A DNA stretch of 64,000 nucleotides from Snodgrassella alvi (GTDB lineage Bacteria; Pseudomonadota; Gammaproteobacteria; Burkholderiales; Neisseriaceae), in contig NZ_CP160328.2 in the NCBI RefSeq assembly GCF_040741455.2, positions 1,178,001-1,242,000 of the forward strand, written 5' to 3'. Every line of letters starts with the position of its first letter. The stretch's first letter is position 1. Position numbers and translations under genes: made by a program. Shown piece after piece: positions 1 to 8,989 of this stretch. The notes under the pieces were generated by a model. The model was not told the DNA's origin, searched no databases, and saw only the letters and a program-made list of their open reading frames with translations.

Positions 1-60
1 GGTGGAATAAAGCAGATTTAATCTGAAGAGTTTTTTTAAATTTCAGCTTAACATTAAAAT

Positions 61-101
61 AAATTCCCTACTTTTAATACATAGTAGGGAATTTATTTTT
101 G
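61..101. terminator. Strong intrinsic terminator hairpin
   Basis: A 12-bp perfect inverted repeat (AAATTCCCTACT at 61-72 and AGTAGGGAATTT at 83-94) is followed by a T-rich tract. It probably ends a gene lying left of the window, and it isolates the glucosyltransferase gene downstream. The rest of 1-264 is AT-rich and shows no gene. Confidence 0.8.
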
Positions 102-279
102 ATATATCCTTCAGACAGCAGATTTTAAGCCAATTATGCCAATATACTTTATATACTAAATAAAATCTGATTTTCAAATATGATTTCTTTTTATTTACAA
201 ATCTGTACAATTGATTAATTACTGTAAAAGATGTTTTTTTATATATTAGGGATCAGTTTTATTTTTGGGATTGCACTTA

Positions 280-1782
280 ATGCATAAATTAGATACCAAC
301 CGCAATGACAATTACCAGACTCTCACGGTTTTTGTGGCTGCTTTTGTGACTTATCTTTTTGTATATGGCTTTGAGCTAACACATTTCAGTCTGTCCATAG
401 ATGAGGAGTTTGATAATAATATTGCTCATACGATAGCGATTGGACGCTGGGGACATGCGTTACTAAAAGCAACTATTTATCCTGAACCCTTTATTCCCTT
501 TTATACTGAAATTCTGACTTTTATTTTATTGGCTGTTTCGTGTGTAGTAATTGTTAAGACTTTTGCACTGAAGTTTAATCAAGCACTTTTTTTTGCGGTT
601 TTATATGCTTCTTCGGCTCAGTTTGCTTATCAGCTCCAATTTCTGAATCAATGTGATACGGTGGCTACAGCTATTTTAATATCGGCTGTGGCTGTGTATC
701 TGATTGTCAAAAATGATTCTTTTTTTTGCTCCTTGTGTTTGCCAGCATTGCTGCTGGGCTATGCAGTGGCGATATATCAGTCAATTATCTTTTTTTCTTA
801 TTCCCTGCTACTGGCTTATCTCATGCTGGATACGGTTCGGGGAGCGTCAGACATTAAACACATTAAACTTTTTTTTAAGCTATTGATTTCCTCTGTAATC
901 GGGTTAATTCTGTATGTAGTTTTGGGAAAGCTGATTCTGTACATTTACCATCTTCAATCTGAATCTTATTTATTAGATATTGTGGTTTGGTTTAGTGAGT
1001 CGCCACAGCTGGCTTTAAAGAAAGTAAGCCGCTGCATAGAGCATTATTTCACGCTGAAAGCACCTTCAGGGTTAAATACATTTGCTATGGCAGTATTGTT
1101 ATTATTGCTGCCGCTATTTTATCCGTTGAAGAGCAAAGCCAGATATGGCTTGTATGTATTTCTAAGTATTATCACGCTGTTTTGTATGAATATAGTGGTT
1201 GGTAAGGATTTACCGGCACGTACGATGACAAGCTTTGGTATCTTTTTTGCTTCTTCAGGTCTGATTGCCTTTGTTGTTGTACGCAAAAACAGATATTTAT
1301 GGGCGATAGTATTTTTTTCTTTTCTGTATGGAATAGCCACAGTCAGCAATCTTTTTTATGCTGACTATAAGGCCTATAAAAAAGATTACCGAATAGCTTC
1401 GTCTATTGCATACGATATGGATAAAGTTTTAAAAAGTTCGGGTGAAGCACCAGTAAGAGTTTATTTTTTTGGAGCACCAGAGATTAAGCGAGTAAACCTA
1501 CCAAAATATGCAGATATGTTTGGTGCGTCGTTTCTAAACTGGGACCATGGTAATACAGTAAGAATAGCGGCATTTATGAATAAATCAGAAATTGCCAATA
1601 TTACTCCGGCTTCGTATGAAGATATTAAAGCTGATCTGCCTACAATTTATGCTGCACCAGCGTGGCCACAGCAAGGAAGTATTCTGCAATTAAAAGATGT
1701 AGTTGTGGTTAAATTGGGGCAGGAGGTAGGTTATTGCCCAACTGGTGTAAAAGAGAATACTCAGCCAAAACAATGTCAATAA
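280..1782 (+). CDS. GtrII-type membrane glucosyltransferase family protein
   Basis: This is a polytopic inner-membrane protein of about 500 residues with roughly ten hydrophobic segments. It has the N-terminal acidic motif LSIDEE after the first membrane segment and a GRWG motif shortly after. Both are typical of the glucosyl-transferase GtrII family, which moves lipid-linked sugar onto O-antigen or other surface glycans on the periplasmic side. The C-terminal 150 residues form a soluble domain. The reading frame opens at a TTG at 265, but I prefer the ATG at 280 because GGGA lies about 10 bases upstream. It stands alone, with no gtrA or gtrB partner in view, so the acceptor cannot be named. 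The family call is by motif and topology only. Confidence 0.7.
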   Translation: MHKLDTNRNDNYQTLTVFVAAFVTYLFVYGFELTHFSLSIDEEFDNNIAHTIAIGRWGHALLKATIYPEPFIPFYTEILTFILLAVSCVVIVKTFALKFNQALFFAVLYASSAQFAYQLQFLNQCDTVATAILISAVAVYLIVKNDSFFCSLCLPALLLGYAVAIYQSIIFFSYSLLLAYLMLDTVRGASDIKHIKLFFKLLISSVIGLILYVVLGKLILYIYHLQSESYLLDIVVWFSESPQLALKKVSRCIEHYFTLKAPSGLNTFAMAVLLLLLPLFYPLKSKARYGLYVFLSIITLFCMNIVVGKDLPARTMTSFGIFFASSGLIAFVVVRKNRYLWAIVFFSFLYGIATVSNLFYADYKAYKKDYRIASSIAYDMDKVLKSSGEAPVRVYFFGAPEIKRVNLPKYADMFGASFLNWDHGNTVRIAAFMNKSEIANITPASYEDIKADLPTIYAAPAWPQQGSILQLKDVVVVKLGQEVGYCPTGVKENTQPKQCQ

Positions 1783-2226
1783 ATTTTATAAGCTATTCTG
1801 TCGTTACAGTTATTTAAAATGGTGGTATTAACCTTCTAACTACATGTTGTGCAGTCAGAAAAATGTGGTGCTGACTTTTGCAAATAAAGAATGTTTTAAT
1901 GAAGATTGATTAAAACAGATCTCTATCGGGGTGATTTTCAGGCAAGTTCAATGTTTAGACGCAGTATCGGTTAGTTGGTGATTGAATCCGGTTGAACATT
2001 TTTACAAAACTGTTCTTGCTGGAGCATATGCTTTTTTTCTTCCAGCTACAGGTTCGATCAATCTCTTGAAGGCACTTATTTTTTTCAGCCGGCAAAATGC
2101 TGGCAATTTTATGTCTGTTGATGTGTGTCAATAAAGCGGAAGTTGTAGCATTTTGCTGGCTTAAAACCATTGCCAAATGAGAATAATTATTATTTAATCC
2201 TGACACTTTGATTTGATGTCTGTGTT
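1783..2226. other. Intergenic region upstream of the haem operon
   Basis: This is 444 bases between the glucosyltransferase and hutW. It holds the Fur box listed separately and presumably the hutW promoter. An 83-codon minus-strand frame (1955-2206) overlaps the Fur box and has no recognisable features, so I do not call it a gene. Confidence 0.6.
2173..2191. promoter_or_regulatory. Fur box upstream of hutW
   Basis: The sequence CCAAATGAGAATAATTATT matches 13 of 19 positions of the classical Fur consensus, with the core AATGAnAATnATTAT intact. It lies about 36 bases before the hutW start, a good position for iron-dependent repression of the haem operon. Confidence 0.7.
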
Positions 2227-3609
2227 ATGAACTCTTTGGATTTAAGCCGTTTTTACGCCGCCTCTACTGAGCTGCCGTTTCAGGATAGATGGGCGGTGAT
2301 GCCATTACGTGCCAGTTTGCCTTTAGCTGCTGAAAAGATAGAAAAGCAATGGACTTTATTGCAGCAATCGCCAATATCTGGCAATAAAAGGCTGATTTAT
2401 ATTCATATTCCTTTTTGTGAAACGCATTGTCAGTTTTGTGGTTTTTACCAGAATCTGCTGCGCAAATTTGATACGGATAAGTATATAACGACTTTACTAG
2501 CTGAGATTGCTCTGGAAATGAATAATCCAGTAATGCAGTCTGCACCGATTCACGCTGTTTATTTTGGGGGCGGTACACCATCTGCTCTACCCGCAGGTCA
2601 ACTGGCGCAGGTTATCAGCTTACTCAGACAATCTTTGCCACTGGCACCAGATTGTGAAATTACGATTGAGGGGCGAATTTCCGATTTTGATGAGGCACGT
2701 ACAGAAAGTTATATTGCCGCTGGTGCGAATCGGTTTTCTATCGGTGTACAAACTTTTGATACAGCTATCCGGCAGAAGCTGGGACGTTTATCCAGCCGTG
2801 AGCAGATTGTTGAGACATTTGAGCGTATTGGGCGGCTAGACAGTGTAGCACTGGTGTGTGATTTGATGTTCGGTTTGCCGGGGCAAACTGTGCAAAGCTG
2901 GCAGACTGATCTGGAGCTGGCAGCCGCTTTGCCGCTGGACGGGTTAGATTTGTATGCATTGAATCTGCTGCCAACTACGCCTTTGGCTAGAAGAGTAGAT
3001 AAAGGACAGCTTGAATTACCGGCCGTGGCAGCTAAATGTGAATTTTATTTACAAGGTGAGGCGTTTTTACGCCAGCAGGGATGGATGCAATTAAGTAACA
3101 GCCATTGGGCAAAAACCACGCGTGAACGAAATTTATATAACCTGTTAATTAAGCAGGGAGCAGATTTTTTTGCTTTTGGTTCCGGCGCAGGTGGGCGTTT
3201 AAATGGGCATTCGTTTATGCTGCATCGTGATCTGGCTGAATACTATGCACAGATGCAGTCAGGTAAAAAGCCTTTGATGATGCTAACGGATAAATCATTG
3301 TTGGGTAGCTGGTTACATCAGCTTCAGGCGGGGATTGAAGTGGGACGGGTGAATTTACCCGCGCTAACGTCTCAGGCGGAATTGTTGGAACCGCTGCTTA
3401 TGCAGTGGCAGCAGGCTGGTCTGCTGGTCAATGAAAGGGGCTACGCGCGTTTAACGCCGTCTGGCCGTTTTTGGTCAAGTAATCTGTTGCAAGCATTGCA
3501 GCAGTTACTGCTGGCTTTAAATAATCCTGAACATCTTGAGTGGCAGGAAAAAATGATGCAACGCCACCCAACCGGCAAACCAATACAGCGTTTTGCCACA
3601 ACTTCGTGA
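2227..3609 (+). CDS. hutW: Anaerobic haem-degrading radical SAM methyltransferase HutW/ChuW
   Basis: A HemN-like radical SAM protein of 460 residues. The CxxxCxxC cluster motif (CETHCQFC) is near residue 67, and a GGGTPS SAM-binding segment follows about 50 residues later. In ChuW-type enzymes the 4Fe-4S cluster and SAM open the haem macrocycle without oxygen by methyl transfer, releasing iron and making anaerobilin. Assignment to HutW rather than coproporphyrinogen dehydrogenase HemN rests on the next two genes, a HutX-type haem carrier and a ChuY-type reductase, and on the Fur box in front. The ATG at 2227 has no clear Shine-Dalgarno sequence. It is the first gene of a three-gene plus-strand operon. 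Confidence 0.88.
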   Translation: MNSLDLSRFYAASTELPFQDRWAVMPLRASLPLAAEKIEKQWTLLQQSPISGNKRLIYIHIPFCETHCQFCGFYQNLLRKFDTDKYITTLLAEIALEMNNPVMQSAPIHAVYFGGGTPSALPAGQLAQVISLLRQSLPLAPDCEITIEGRISDFDEARTESYIAAGANRFSIGVQTFDTAIRQKLGRLSSREQIVETFERIGRLDSVALVCDLMFGLPGQTVQSWQTDLELAAALPLDGLDLYALNLLPTTPLARRVDKGQLELPAVAAKCEFYLQGEAFLRQQGWMQLSNSHWAKTTRERNLYNLLIKQGADFFAFGSGAGGRLNGHSFMLHRDLAEYYAQMQSGKKPLMMLTDKSLLGSWLHQLQAGIEVGRVNLPALTSQAELLEPLLMQWQQAGLLVNERGYARLTPSGRFWSSNLLQALQQLLLALNNPEHLEWQEKMMQRHPTGKPIQRFATTS

Positions 3610-3651
3610 CAAAAATACGTTTAGTGCAATTGACTTGATTAAGGGAAAACG

Positions 3652-4164
3652 ATGACAAAACATCCAGAAAACAATAATCTGCAACTTCATATGCGCAGCA
3701 ATCCAGAAGGTACACTGGAACAGATTGCTCAACAGTATCAGGTGACACTGGCTGAGGTGATTAAAGCAATACCGGATGTGGTGATAATTGCTGGCAGCCA
3801 CTTTGATGCAGTGTGGCAGGATGTGCAATCATGGGGAGAAATTACTTTTCTGGTGCATACGGCAGATATTATTGCGGAATTTTCGGGTTTACTACCAGCA
3901 GGTAAATATGGTGCCGGTTATTTCAATCTGCAACATCAGCAAGGATTCGGCGGCCATATTCGCGCAGAAAACTGTGCGCAGATTGCTTTTGTAGAACGCA
4001 GTTTTATGCAAATGGCTACGGCGTCGATTATTTTTCTCAATCAGCATGGTGACGCAATGTTTAAAATTTTTGTGGGGCGAGATGAGCAGCGGCAGCTGAA
4101 AGCGGAGCAATTAAATAAGTTCCGCAGTCTGGCACAGCTTTTTGCCACCACACAGGAGCAATGA
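3652..4164 (+). CDS. hutX: Cytosolic haem carrier HutX/ChuX
   Basis: A 170-residue protein of the HutX/ChuX family, which binds haem in the cytosol and passes it to the degrading enzyme. Family traits are visible: an N-terminal helical segment (LEQIAQQYQVTLAEVIKAI), the central HTADIIAEFSGLLPAGKYG strand-turn region, and a C-terminal IFVGRDEQRQL segment. It starts 42 bases after hutW, with AAGGGAAAA just upstream of the ATG. Its stop overlaps the next start (ATGA at 4161-4164), which indicates translational coupling. Confidence 0.9.
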   Translation: MTKHPENNNLQLHMRSNPEGTLEQIAQQYQVTLAEVIKAIPDVVIIAGSHFDAVWQDVQSWGEITFLVHTADIIAEFSGLLPAGKYGAGYFNLQHQQGFGGHIRAENCAQIAFVERSFMQMATASIIFLNQHGDAMFKIFVGRDEQRQLKAEQLNKFRSLAQLFATTQEQ

Positions 4165-4808
4165 TGAAAACATTACTGTTGTTCGGGGTAAGCCAAAAAA
4201 TGGGCACAGCTTATCAGGTATTGCAGCAGGCTTTACAACAGACCGGTCACTGGCGCTGTGTGGCACTGGTACGGGATGAGGATTTTGCCCGCCAGTTACA
4301 ACAGCAAGGAGTGGAAACAATAGTTGGAGATGCCACGAATGAATCCAGTGTGCGCGAAGTGTGCAAGCTAGCTGGTCAGGATACTGTGATTGTATCTACC
4401 CTGGGTGGTTCGGCAGGCGCGCACTATCTGGCACAGCGGTTGATTATGGATACGGCAGAGCTATGTGGTATCGGTCAGATGCTGCTGGTGACATCATTGG
4501 GCTGTGGTGATACTTGGGCAACAATGTCAGAGCGTGCGAAAAAAGCTTTCGGACATGCAGTGCGAGAAAAATCTCTGGCTGAGGTGTGGCTGCAAACCAG
4601 TACGCTAAATTATGAGATTTTGCGTCCGGGTGGTCTGGCGCAAGGTGAAGCTACTGGCACTGGCAAGTGTTTTTATCAGCAGCAGGTACAGGGTTATATT
4701 CATAGAGCAGAGTTAGCGCGGATAATTTTACAAAGAATCAGTGCGGATAAGCTTGATAACCGTGTGTATGCTGTAGTTGATCCGGGGCTTGATACTGTGG
4801 ATAACTAA
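4161..4808 (+). CDS. ChuY-type NAD(P)-binding anaerobilin reductase
   Basis: A 215-residue NAD(P)-binding Rossmann protein. A nucleotide-binding stretch lies at the N-terminus (LLLFGVSQKMG), and STLGG and LRPGGL segments typical of atypical short-chain dehydrogenases follow. ChuY reduces the anaerobilin made by ChuW, which would complete the anaerobic haem-degradation pathway here. The start is either the ATG at 4161, overlapping the hutX stop, or the ATG three bases later. Two perfect DnaA-box sequences occur at its 3' end and just after it (see findings). Confidence 0.8.
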   Translation: MMKTLLLFGVSQKMGTAYQVLQQALQQTGHWRCVALVRDEDFARQLQQQGVETIVGDATNESSVREVCKLAGQDTVIVSTLGGSAGAHYLAQRLIMDTAELCGIGQMLLVTSLGCGDTWATMSERAKKAFGHAVREKSLAEVWLQTSTLNYEILRPGGLAQGEATGTGKCFYQQQVQGYIHRAELARIILQRISADKLDNRVYAVVDPGLDTVDN

Positions 4809-4850
4809 GCTGTAATAACGGTTTGTGGATAATTAAATGATCCACATATA

Positions 4851-4902
4851 AAAACCGCCAGTCTACAATGCTTTGTTTAGGCACTTAGATTGGCGGTATT
4901 TC
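4851..4902. terminator. Bidirectional terminator between chuY-type gene and phnA
   Basis: The stem ACCGCCAGTCTA (4854-4865) pairs with TAGATTGGCGGT (4886-4897) with one mismatch. A-rich sequence lies on the left and TATTT on the right. It lies between convergent genes and could stop both transcripts. Confidence 0.65.
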
Positions 4903-4916
4903 AATCGTTCAGAGTA

Positions 4917-5252
4917 TCAGGCTTTTTTAACAAAGCATGCTTTGAGCATGATTTTCATTCCGTCTACTTTACAGTCTATCTCGTGGTCACCTTCAACCAG
5001 ACGGATTCCTTTGGCTTTGGCACCTTTTTTCAATACGGTGCTACTGCCTTTGAGCTTGAGGTCTTTAATCAGAATCACATCATCACCGTTGGCTAACGGA
5101 TTGCCGTTACTGTCTTTGACATCTAGCTCCTGTGTGGCTGGTGTACTATTAGCATCCCATTCATGCCCGCATTCGAGGCAAACAGTAAAATTGCCATCAA
5201 AGTAATTTTGTTCACTAGCGCATTGCGGGCAAATCGGCGTTGTTTCAGACAT
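4917..5252 (-). CDS. yjdM: PhnA/YjdM-type zinc-ribbon protein
   Basis: A 111-residue protein of the PhnA/YjdM family. An N-terminal zinc ribbon is formed by CPQC and CLEC (about residues 8-30), followed by the conserved acidic and basic SH3-like PhnA domain with [17 protein letters not shown]-like features. The family was once linked to alkylphosphonate use, but its biochemical role is unsettled, so the name is only a family label. It is convergent with the haem operon and is the downstream neighbour of yaaA. Confidence 0.88.
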   Translation of the reverse strand: MSETTPICPQCASEQNYFDGNFTVCLECGHEWDANSTPATQELDVKDSNGNPLANGDDVILIKDLKLKGSSTVLKKGAKAKGIRLVEGDHEIDCKVDGMKIMLKACFVKKA

Positions 5253-5365
5253 GGTCAGATCTCTATATGGTTTAAAGCGGGGATTGTACCGAAATCTACT
5301 GCAAGCACCACATTTTTATGTGTAACTTACGCGCTTTTTCAGCCGTTAGTATCCGGATGCTGAAA

Positions 5366-6154
5366 TTAATTCCTATTTTGATACTGCTGCGCCGTTTTTT
5401 CAGAACGTTTAAACACCAGCTCATGTTCATTCGATTCTTTTGCGCAATACTGATAACCATGGTCGCTGAATTCATGCAGCATTTTAGACGACTCAAGTTT
5501 GTTTCGCACAATGAAGCGAGTCATCAAACCCATCGCTTCTTTATCATAGGCGTTGACATTCATGTATTTACCGGCTTTTTCATCAAGAAATACAGGTTTA
5601 ATTACTTTGGCTTTCAGTTTATCGCTATTAATTACTTTGAAATAATTGTCAAAGGCTAAGTCGATGATGGTATCGGTTTCAATCTGATTCAGATGGTTGG
5701 TAAGAATGTCATGCCAGAAATGATACAAATTGATTCCCTTTGGATTTTCCAGTCGCACATTCATACTCAGACGATACGGTTGGATTAAATCCAGTGGCCG
5801 CAGTAAACCATAAAGGCCAGAAAGAATGGATACTCTTTTCTGCATGTAGTCTAGTTCGTGCAATGATAATTCACTGACGCGCATGCTATTGTAAATATCA
5901 CCGCCATAGGCAAAGATAGCCTGTAAAGCATTATCGAGGGTAAAAGGCGGCTTCCAATCGCGAAAGCGTTGCTGATTCACTTCAGCCAGATGCGGGCTAA
6001 TGTGCATAATTTCTTCTAATTGTTTGAGGCTAAGTTTGCGGCAAATCTGTACCAGCTGCTCACTCTGTGTCAGAAATTGCGGCTGGCTATAAGTGTCGCT
6101 CAGGCGCGGATTAGCAAAGTCCTGAGTGGTGGGTGCGGCGATTATGGTTAGCAT
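5366..6154 (-). CDS. yaaA: Peroxide stress protein YaaA
   Basis: A 262-residue member of the YaaA (DUF328) family, a DNA-binding protein that limits free iron and oxidative DNA damage in E. coli. The hallmark segments RVSILSGLYGLLRPLDLIQPYR and LYHFW are present in the middle third, and FKRSE lies near the C-terminus. The N-terminus reads MLTIIAAPTTQDF, whereas most members have an SPAKT-like sequence there. This may be a divergent N-terminus. The plus strand here is clearly G-rich although the gene is on the minus strand. Confidence 0.9.
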   Translation of the reverse strand: MLTIIAAPTTQDFANPRLSDTYSQPQFLTQSEQLVQICRKLSLKQLEEIMHISPHLAEVNQQRFRDWKPPFTLDNALQAIFAYGGDIYNSMRVSELSLHELDYMQKRVSILSGLYGLLRPLDLIQPYRLSMNVRLENPKGINLYHFWHDILTNHLNQIETDTIIDLAFDNYFKVINSDKLKAKVIKPVFLDEKAGKYMNVNAYDKEAMGLMTRFIVRNKLESSKMLHEFSDHGYQYCAKESNEHELVFKRSEKTAQQYQNRN

Positions 6155-6458
6155 ACTGCCTCCTGTCTATTTGCTGGCACGCTTTAAAAAGCTAATTATT
6201 ATCAGCATAATGGTACACATGAAGTTGATTACCTACTTTAGCTGAAAAATGATTGAAGCAGGATAAGTTGGCCGACTTTTACCACAATGCTACATTTATA
6301 TTACATTTCAGTAATTTATCTGTCTCATCTTTTAAACACTTCTGTTTGGATGACTGTTGGCCCAATGTTATTCAGACAAAATATTTGTGAAAAAATTATC
6401 TTAAAATAAAAAAAGGGGCTGCTTTTTGTCCAGCAGCCCCTTTAGTTTTCAAACAAAT
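6155..6458. other. Intergenic region between yaaA and the dehydrogenase gene
   Basis: About 300 bases with no coding frame. The right part holds the terminator of the dehydrogenase gene and the left part presumably the yaaA promoter. The strand composition bias reverses across this gap (see findings). Confidence 0.6.
6411..6443 (-). terminator. Intrinsic terminator of the dehydrogenase gene
   Basis: The stem AAGGGGCTGCT (6413-6423) pairs with AGCAGCCCCTT (6432-6442). Read on the minus strand it is followed by a run of T, a textbook intrinsic terminator 16 bases after the stop codon. Confidence 0.85.
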
Positions 6459-7850
6459 TTAGAATTCAGCGTCGATGTCTGCAATACTTACCAGTTTAGC
6501 ATTCACGAATTCTTTTAAGCCTAAATCAAGCAATTCGCGTCCAAAGCCGGAGCGTTTCACGCCACCAAACGGCAAATCAGCTTTAACCATGGTGGGATGA
6601 TTAATAAAGACCATACCCGTATCAATCTGCTGAGCCAGTCTGGCACCGCGTTCTTCATCAGACGTAAAGATAGAACCACCTAAGCCATATGGGGTATCGT
6701 TGGCGATTTCAATGGCATGAGCTGCATCTTTGGCGCGGTAGATAGAAGAAACCGGACCAAAAAATTCCCAGTGACGTGCCGGATTATCCGGCTGAATATT
6801 GGTCAGGATAACCGGTCGGAAAAAACAGCCTTGAGCCGGCATATCCAATGTAATTTCTTCAGCATGAGCGCCCAGTTTTACCGCTTCATCCAATTGTTGT
6901 TGCAAACCAGTCACCGCAGAACGAGAAGATAGCGGTGCCAGTGTGGTAGCGGCATCCATCGGGTCACCCATGCGCAGCTGACGCACTCCTTCGCGGTACA
7001 GATTCAGGAAACGATCGTAAACACCTTCTTCTACAATAATGCGTTTGGCACTCACACACACCTGCCCTGCATTCCAGTGACGGCCAAATACAGCCCATTT
7101 GGCTGCTTTTTCGATATCGGCATCATTCAGAACGATAAATGCATCGGCGCCACCAAGCTCAAGAGTACATTTTTTTAATGCTGCTCCAGCCTGTGCAGCC
7201 ACAATAGCACCAGCACCTTCTGAACCTGTTAAGGCTACACCACGCACGCGCGGGTCGGCAATGATTTTTGCCAGTTGTGCATGCGTTGGGTACAGGTTCT
7301 GAAACGCACCATCCAGTAAACCAGCCTGTAGCAGCATGGCAGCCATTTTGGCGGCACATTGCGGCACATTGGACGCATGTTTCAGCACAACCACATTACC
7401 GGCAGCAAGCTGCGGGGCTGCAATACGGGCAATCTGATAATATGGGAAATTCCACGGCTCAACTGCCAAAATAATACCTTGTGGAGCAAACTCAATGCGA
7501 GCACGGTTGCCCTTATTAGAAGTAACTGGCAACACTTCCGGCTGAAGCTGACGCTCAGCATGAACAGCATAATACTCAAAAATCTGCGCAGAAAGCTCGG
7601 TTTCAGCTTTAGCTTCGCTAAACAGTTTACCCATTTCCAATGTCAGTAACTGGGCATATTCATCAATATTGGCTCGAAGAATATCAGCAGCATTCTGTAA
7701 AACACGCGCACGCTGGGCAAACGTAGTGTTTTTCCACTGTTTAAAAGCAGCATCTGCATGATTCAAAGCAGTTTCCAGTTCAACATCGGTGGTATCAGAA
7801 AATGCTTTTACCTGTTGCTCGGTGTAGGGATTGGTACTTGCGTACGCCAT
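6459..7850 (-). CDS. NAD(P)-dependent aldehyde dehydrogenase, succinate-semialdehyde type
   Basis: An aldehyde dehydrogenase of 463 residues. The PWNFPYYQ cofactor-site segment, the general-base Glu in TLELGGADAF and the catalytic Cys in NAGQVCVSAKR (about 30 residues later) are all present, followed by FFGPVSSIY and PFGGVKRSGFGRE. Length and the absence of a long N-terminal extension fit the Sad/YneI-GabD group that oxidises succinate semialdehyde to succinate. The exact substrate is inferred. The frame extends five codons upstream, but the ATG at 7850 follows AAAGG at good spacing and is the better start. It is monocistronic. Confidence 0.85.
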   Translation of the reverse strand: MAYASTNPYTEQQVKAFSDTTDVELETALNHADAAFKQWKNTTFAQRARVLQNAADILRANIDEYAQLLTLEMGKLFSEAKAETELSAQIFEYYAVHAERQLQPEVLPVTSNKGNRARIEFAPQGIILAVEPWNFPYYQIARIAAPQLAAGNVVVLKHASNVPQCAAKMAAMLLQAGLLDGAFQNLYPTHAQLAKIIADPRVRGVALTGSEGAGAIVAAQAGAALKKCTLELGGADAFIVLNDADIEKAAKWAVFGRHWNAGQVCVSAKRIIVEEGVYDRFLNLYREGVRQLRMGDPMDAATTLAPLSSRSAVTGLQQQLDEAVKLGAHAEEITLDMPAQGCFFRPVILTNIQPDNPARHWEFFGPVSSIYRAKDAAHAIEIANDTPYGLGGSIFTSDEERGARLAQQIDTGMVFINHPTMVKADLPFGGVKRSGFGRELLDLGLKEFVNAKLVSIADIDAEF

Positions 7851-8323
7851 ATATTTACCTTTCATTTATAAAAGTTACACCACGTTTGCTGCCCTTAAGC
7901 ATACAAATGAATGGCTGCAGTTCGGGCAGGTTTTGAGACAATCTTTTGTGTTTAACTATCTGGAAATGGTTGTGTGCCTGATGTGAATGCTACCGCGCTT
8001 CTGTACACCAATATTTCAGATGAAATCAGGCGAGGTATTCTTTTCATACCTGAAACGTTTCAGACATGATTATGTATTTAATTCAGTTTAACAATTATTT
8101 ACTGCGTTATCAAGTATGCAACTAAACTGTGCAATATAGTCTTTCATCTGAGTCTGCAAAGGGTCGTTTCTGGATCAATTACCGGATTGTAAAGAATTTT
8201 ATACCCAAGCATTGATAGTTTACTGTCAGGCAATAATCCTCATTTTTATTTCCTGAATCACACTTGCGATAGTAGCGCCACCCGCTTAAGCTGTTTTGGC
8301 AATCAATCATAAGGAACAGACAC
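7851..8323. other. Divergent promoter region, no gene seen
   Basis: 473 bases between the dehydrogenase and flavodoxin-like genes, transcribed divergently. No frame, RNA gene or clear operator stands out. The right end carries AAGGAACAG, the ribosome binding site of the gene at 8324. Confidence 0.5.
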
Positions 8324-8875
8324 ATGAGTAAACTAGCTATTTTGGTATTTTCCGGTTATGGCCATACACTTAAAATTGCTCAGGCAGCTGCAGCCGATAC
8401 CGATGCTGTACTGGTAGAAATCGATGCCAATGGCGAGCTGGATGATGATCAGTGGCAGCAATTGCATCAGGCCAAAGGTATCATCTTTGCTGCACCTACC
8501 TATATGGGCAATGTACCTTGGCAGTTTAAGAAAGTAGCCGACGCCACTTCCGGCCTGTGGGCAGAGCGTGCATGGCAAAATAAAGTGTTTGGCGGCTTCA
8601 CCAACAGTGCCAGTTTTAGTGGCGACAAACAAGTAACCCTAATCTGGATGCAGACACTGGCAGCACAGCATGGCGGCATCTGGGTGAGTCTCGGACTACT
8701 GCCGGCCAACTCCAAAGAAGCAGCGCGCAATGATGTAAATGTACTCGGAGGTTCCATCGGAGCAATGGTTCAGACACCAGCCGATGCCAGTGTCGATGAG
8801 ATTCCAGCCGGCGATATCGAAACTGTAAAAATCTACGTAGCTCGAGTAAGTGAAATTGTAGACAAATTGGCCTGA
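8324..8875 (+). CDS. Flavodoxin-fold NAD(P)H quinone oxidoreductase-like protein (WrbA-like)
   Basis: A 183-residue flavodoxin-fold protein. An FMN phosphate-binding loop (FSGYGHTLKIA) lies at residues 9-19. The segment APTYMGNVPWQFKKVAD and the GGFTNSASFSGDKQVTL region match the WrbA/flavodoxin family, which binds FMN and reduces quinones by two electrons. The ATG is preceded by AAGGAA at about 8 bases. It is shorter than WrbA (about 198 residues), so a generic NAD(P)H-dependent FMN reductase is possible. Confidence 0.78.
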   Translation: MSKLAILVFSGYGHTLKIAQAAAADTDAVLVEIDANGELDDDQWQQLHQAKGIIFAAPTYMGNVPWQFKKVADATSGLWAERAWQNKVFGGFTNSASFSGDKQVTLIWMQTLAAQHGGIWVSLGLLPANSKEAARNDVNVLGGSIGAMVQTPADASVDEIPAGDIETVKIYVARVSEIVDKLA

Positions 8876-8911
8876 GCATTTCATTCTGTTTTTAGCTTAC
8901 TTACAGAGTAT

Positions 8912-8967
8912 CAGCCCGCCAGCTATTATTGTGTGTATTAACATTCAAAATAAGCTGAAGCGGGCTG
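8912..8967. terminator. Hairpin between convergent genes
   Basis: CAGCCCGC (8912-8919) pairs with GCGGGCTG (8960-8967), with further imperfect pairing (CAGCTATT with AATAAGCTG) inside the loop. It lies between the stops of the flavodoxin-like gene and terC and likely ends both transcripts, although neither side has a long T run. Confidence 0.5.
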
Positions 8968-8989
8968 TTGTGAAAAATTCCTTTGTCGT

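Noticed and set aside
1955-2206. 83-codon minus-strand frame
   Set aside because: No ribosome binding site, no domain-like sequence, and it overlaps the hutW Fur box.
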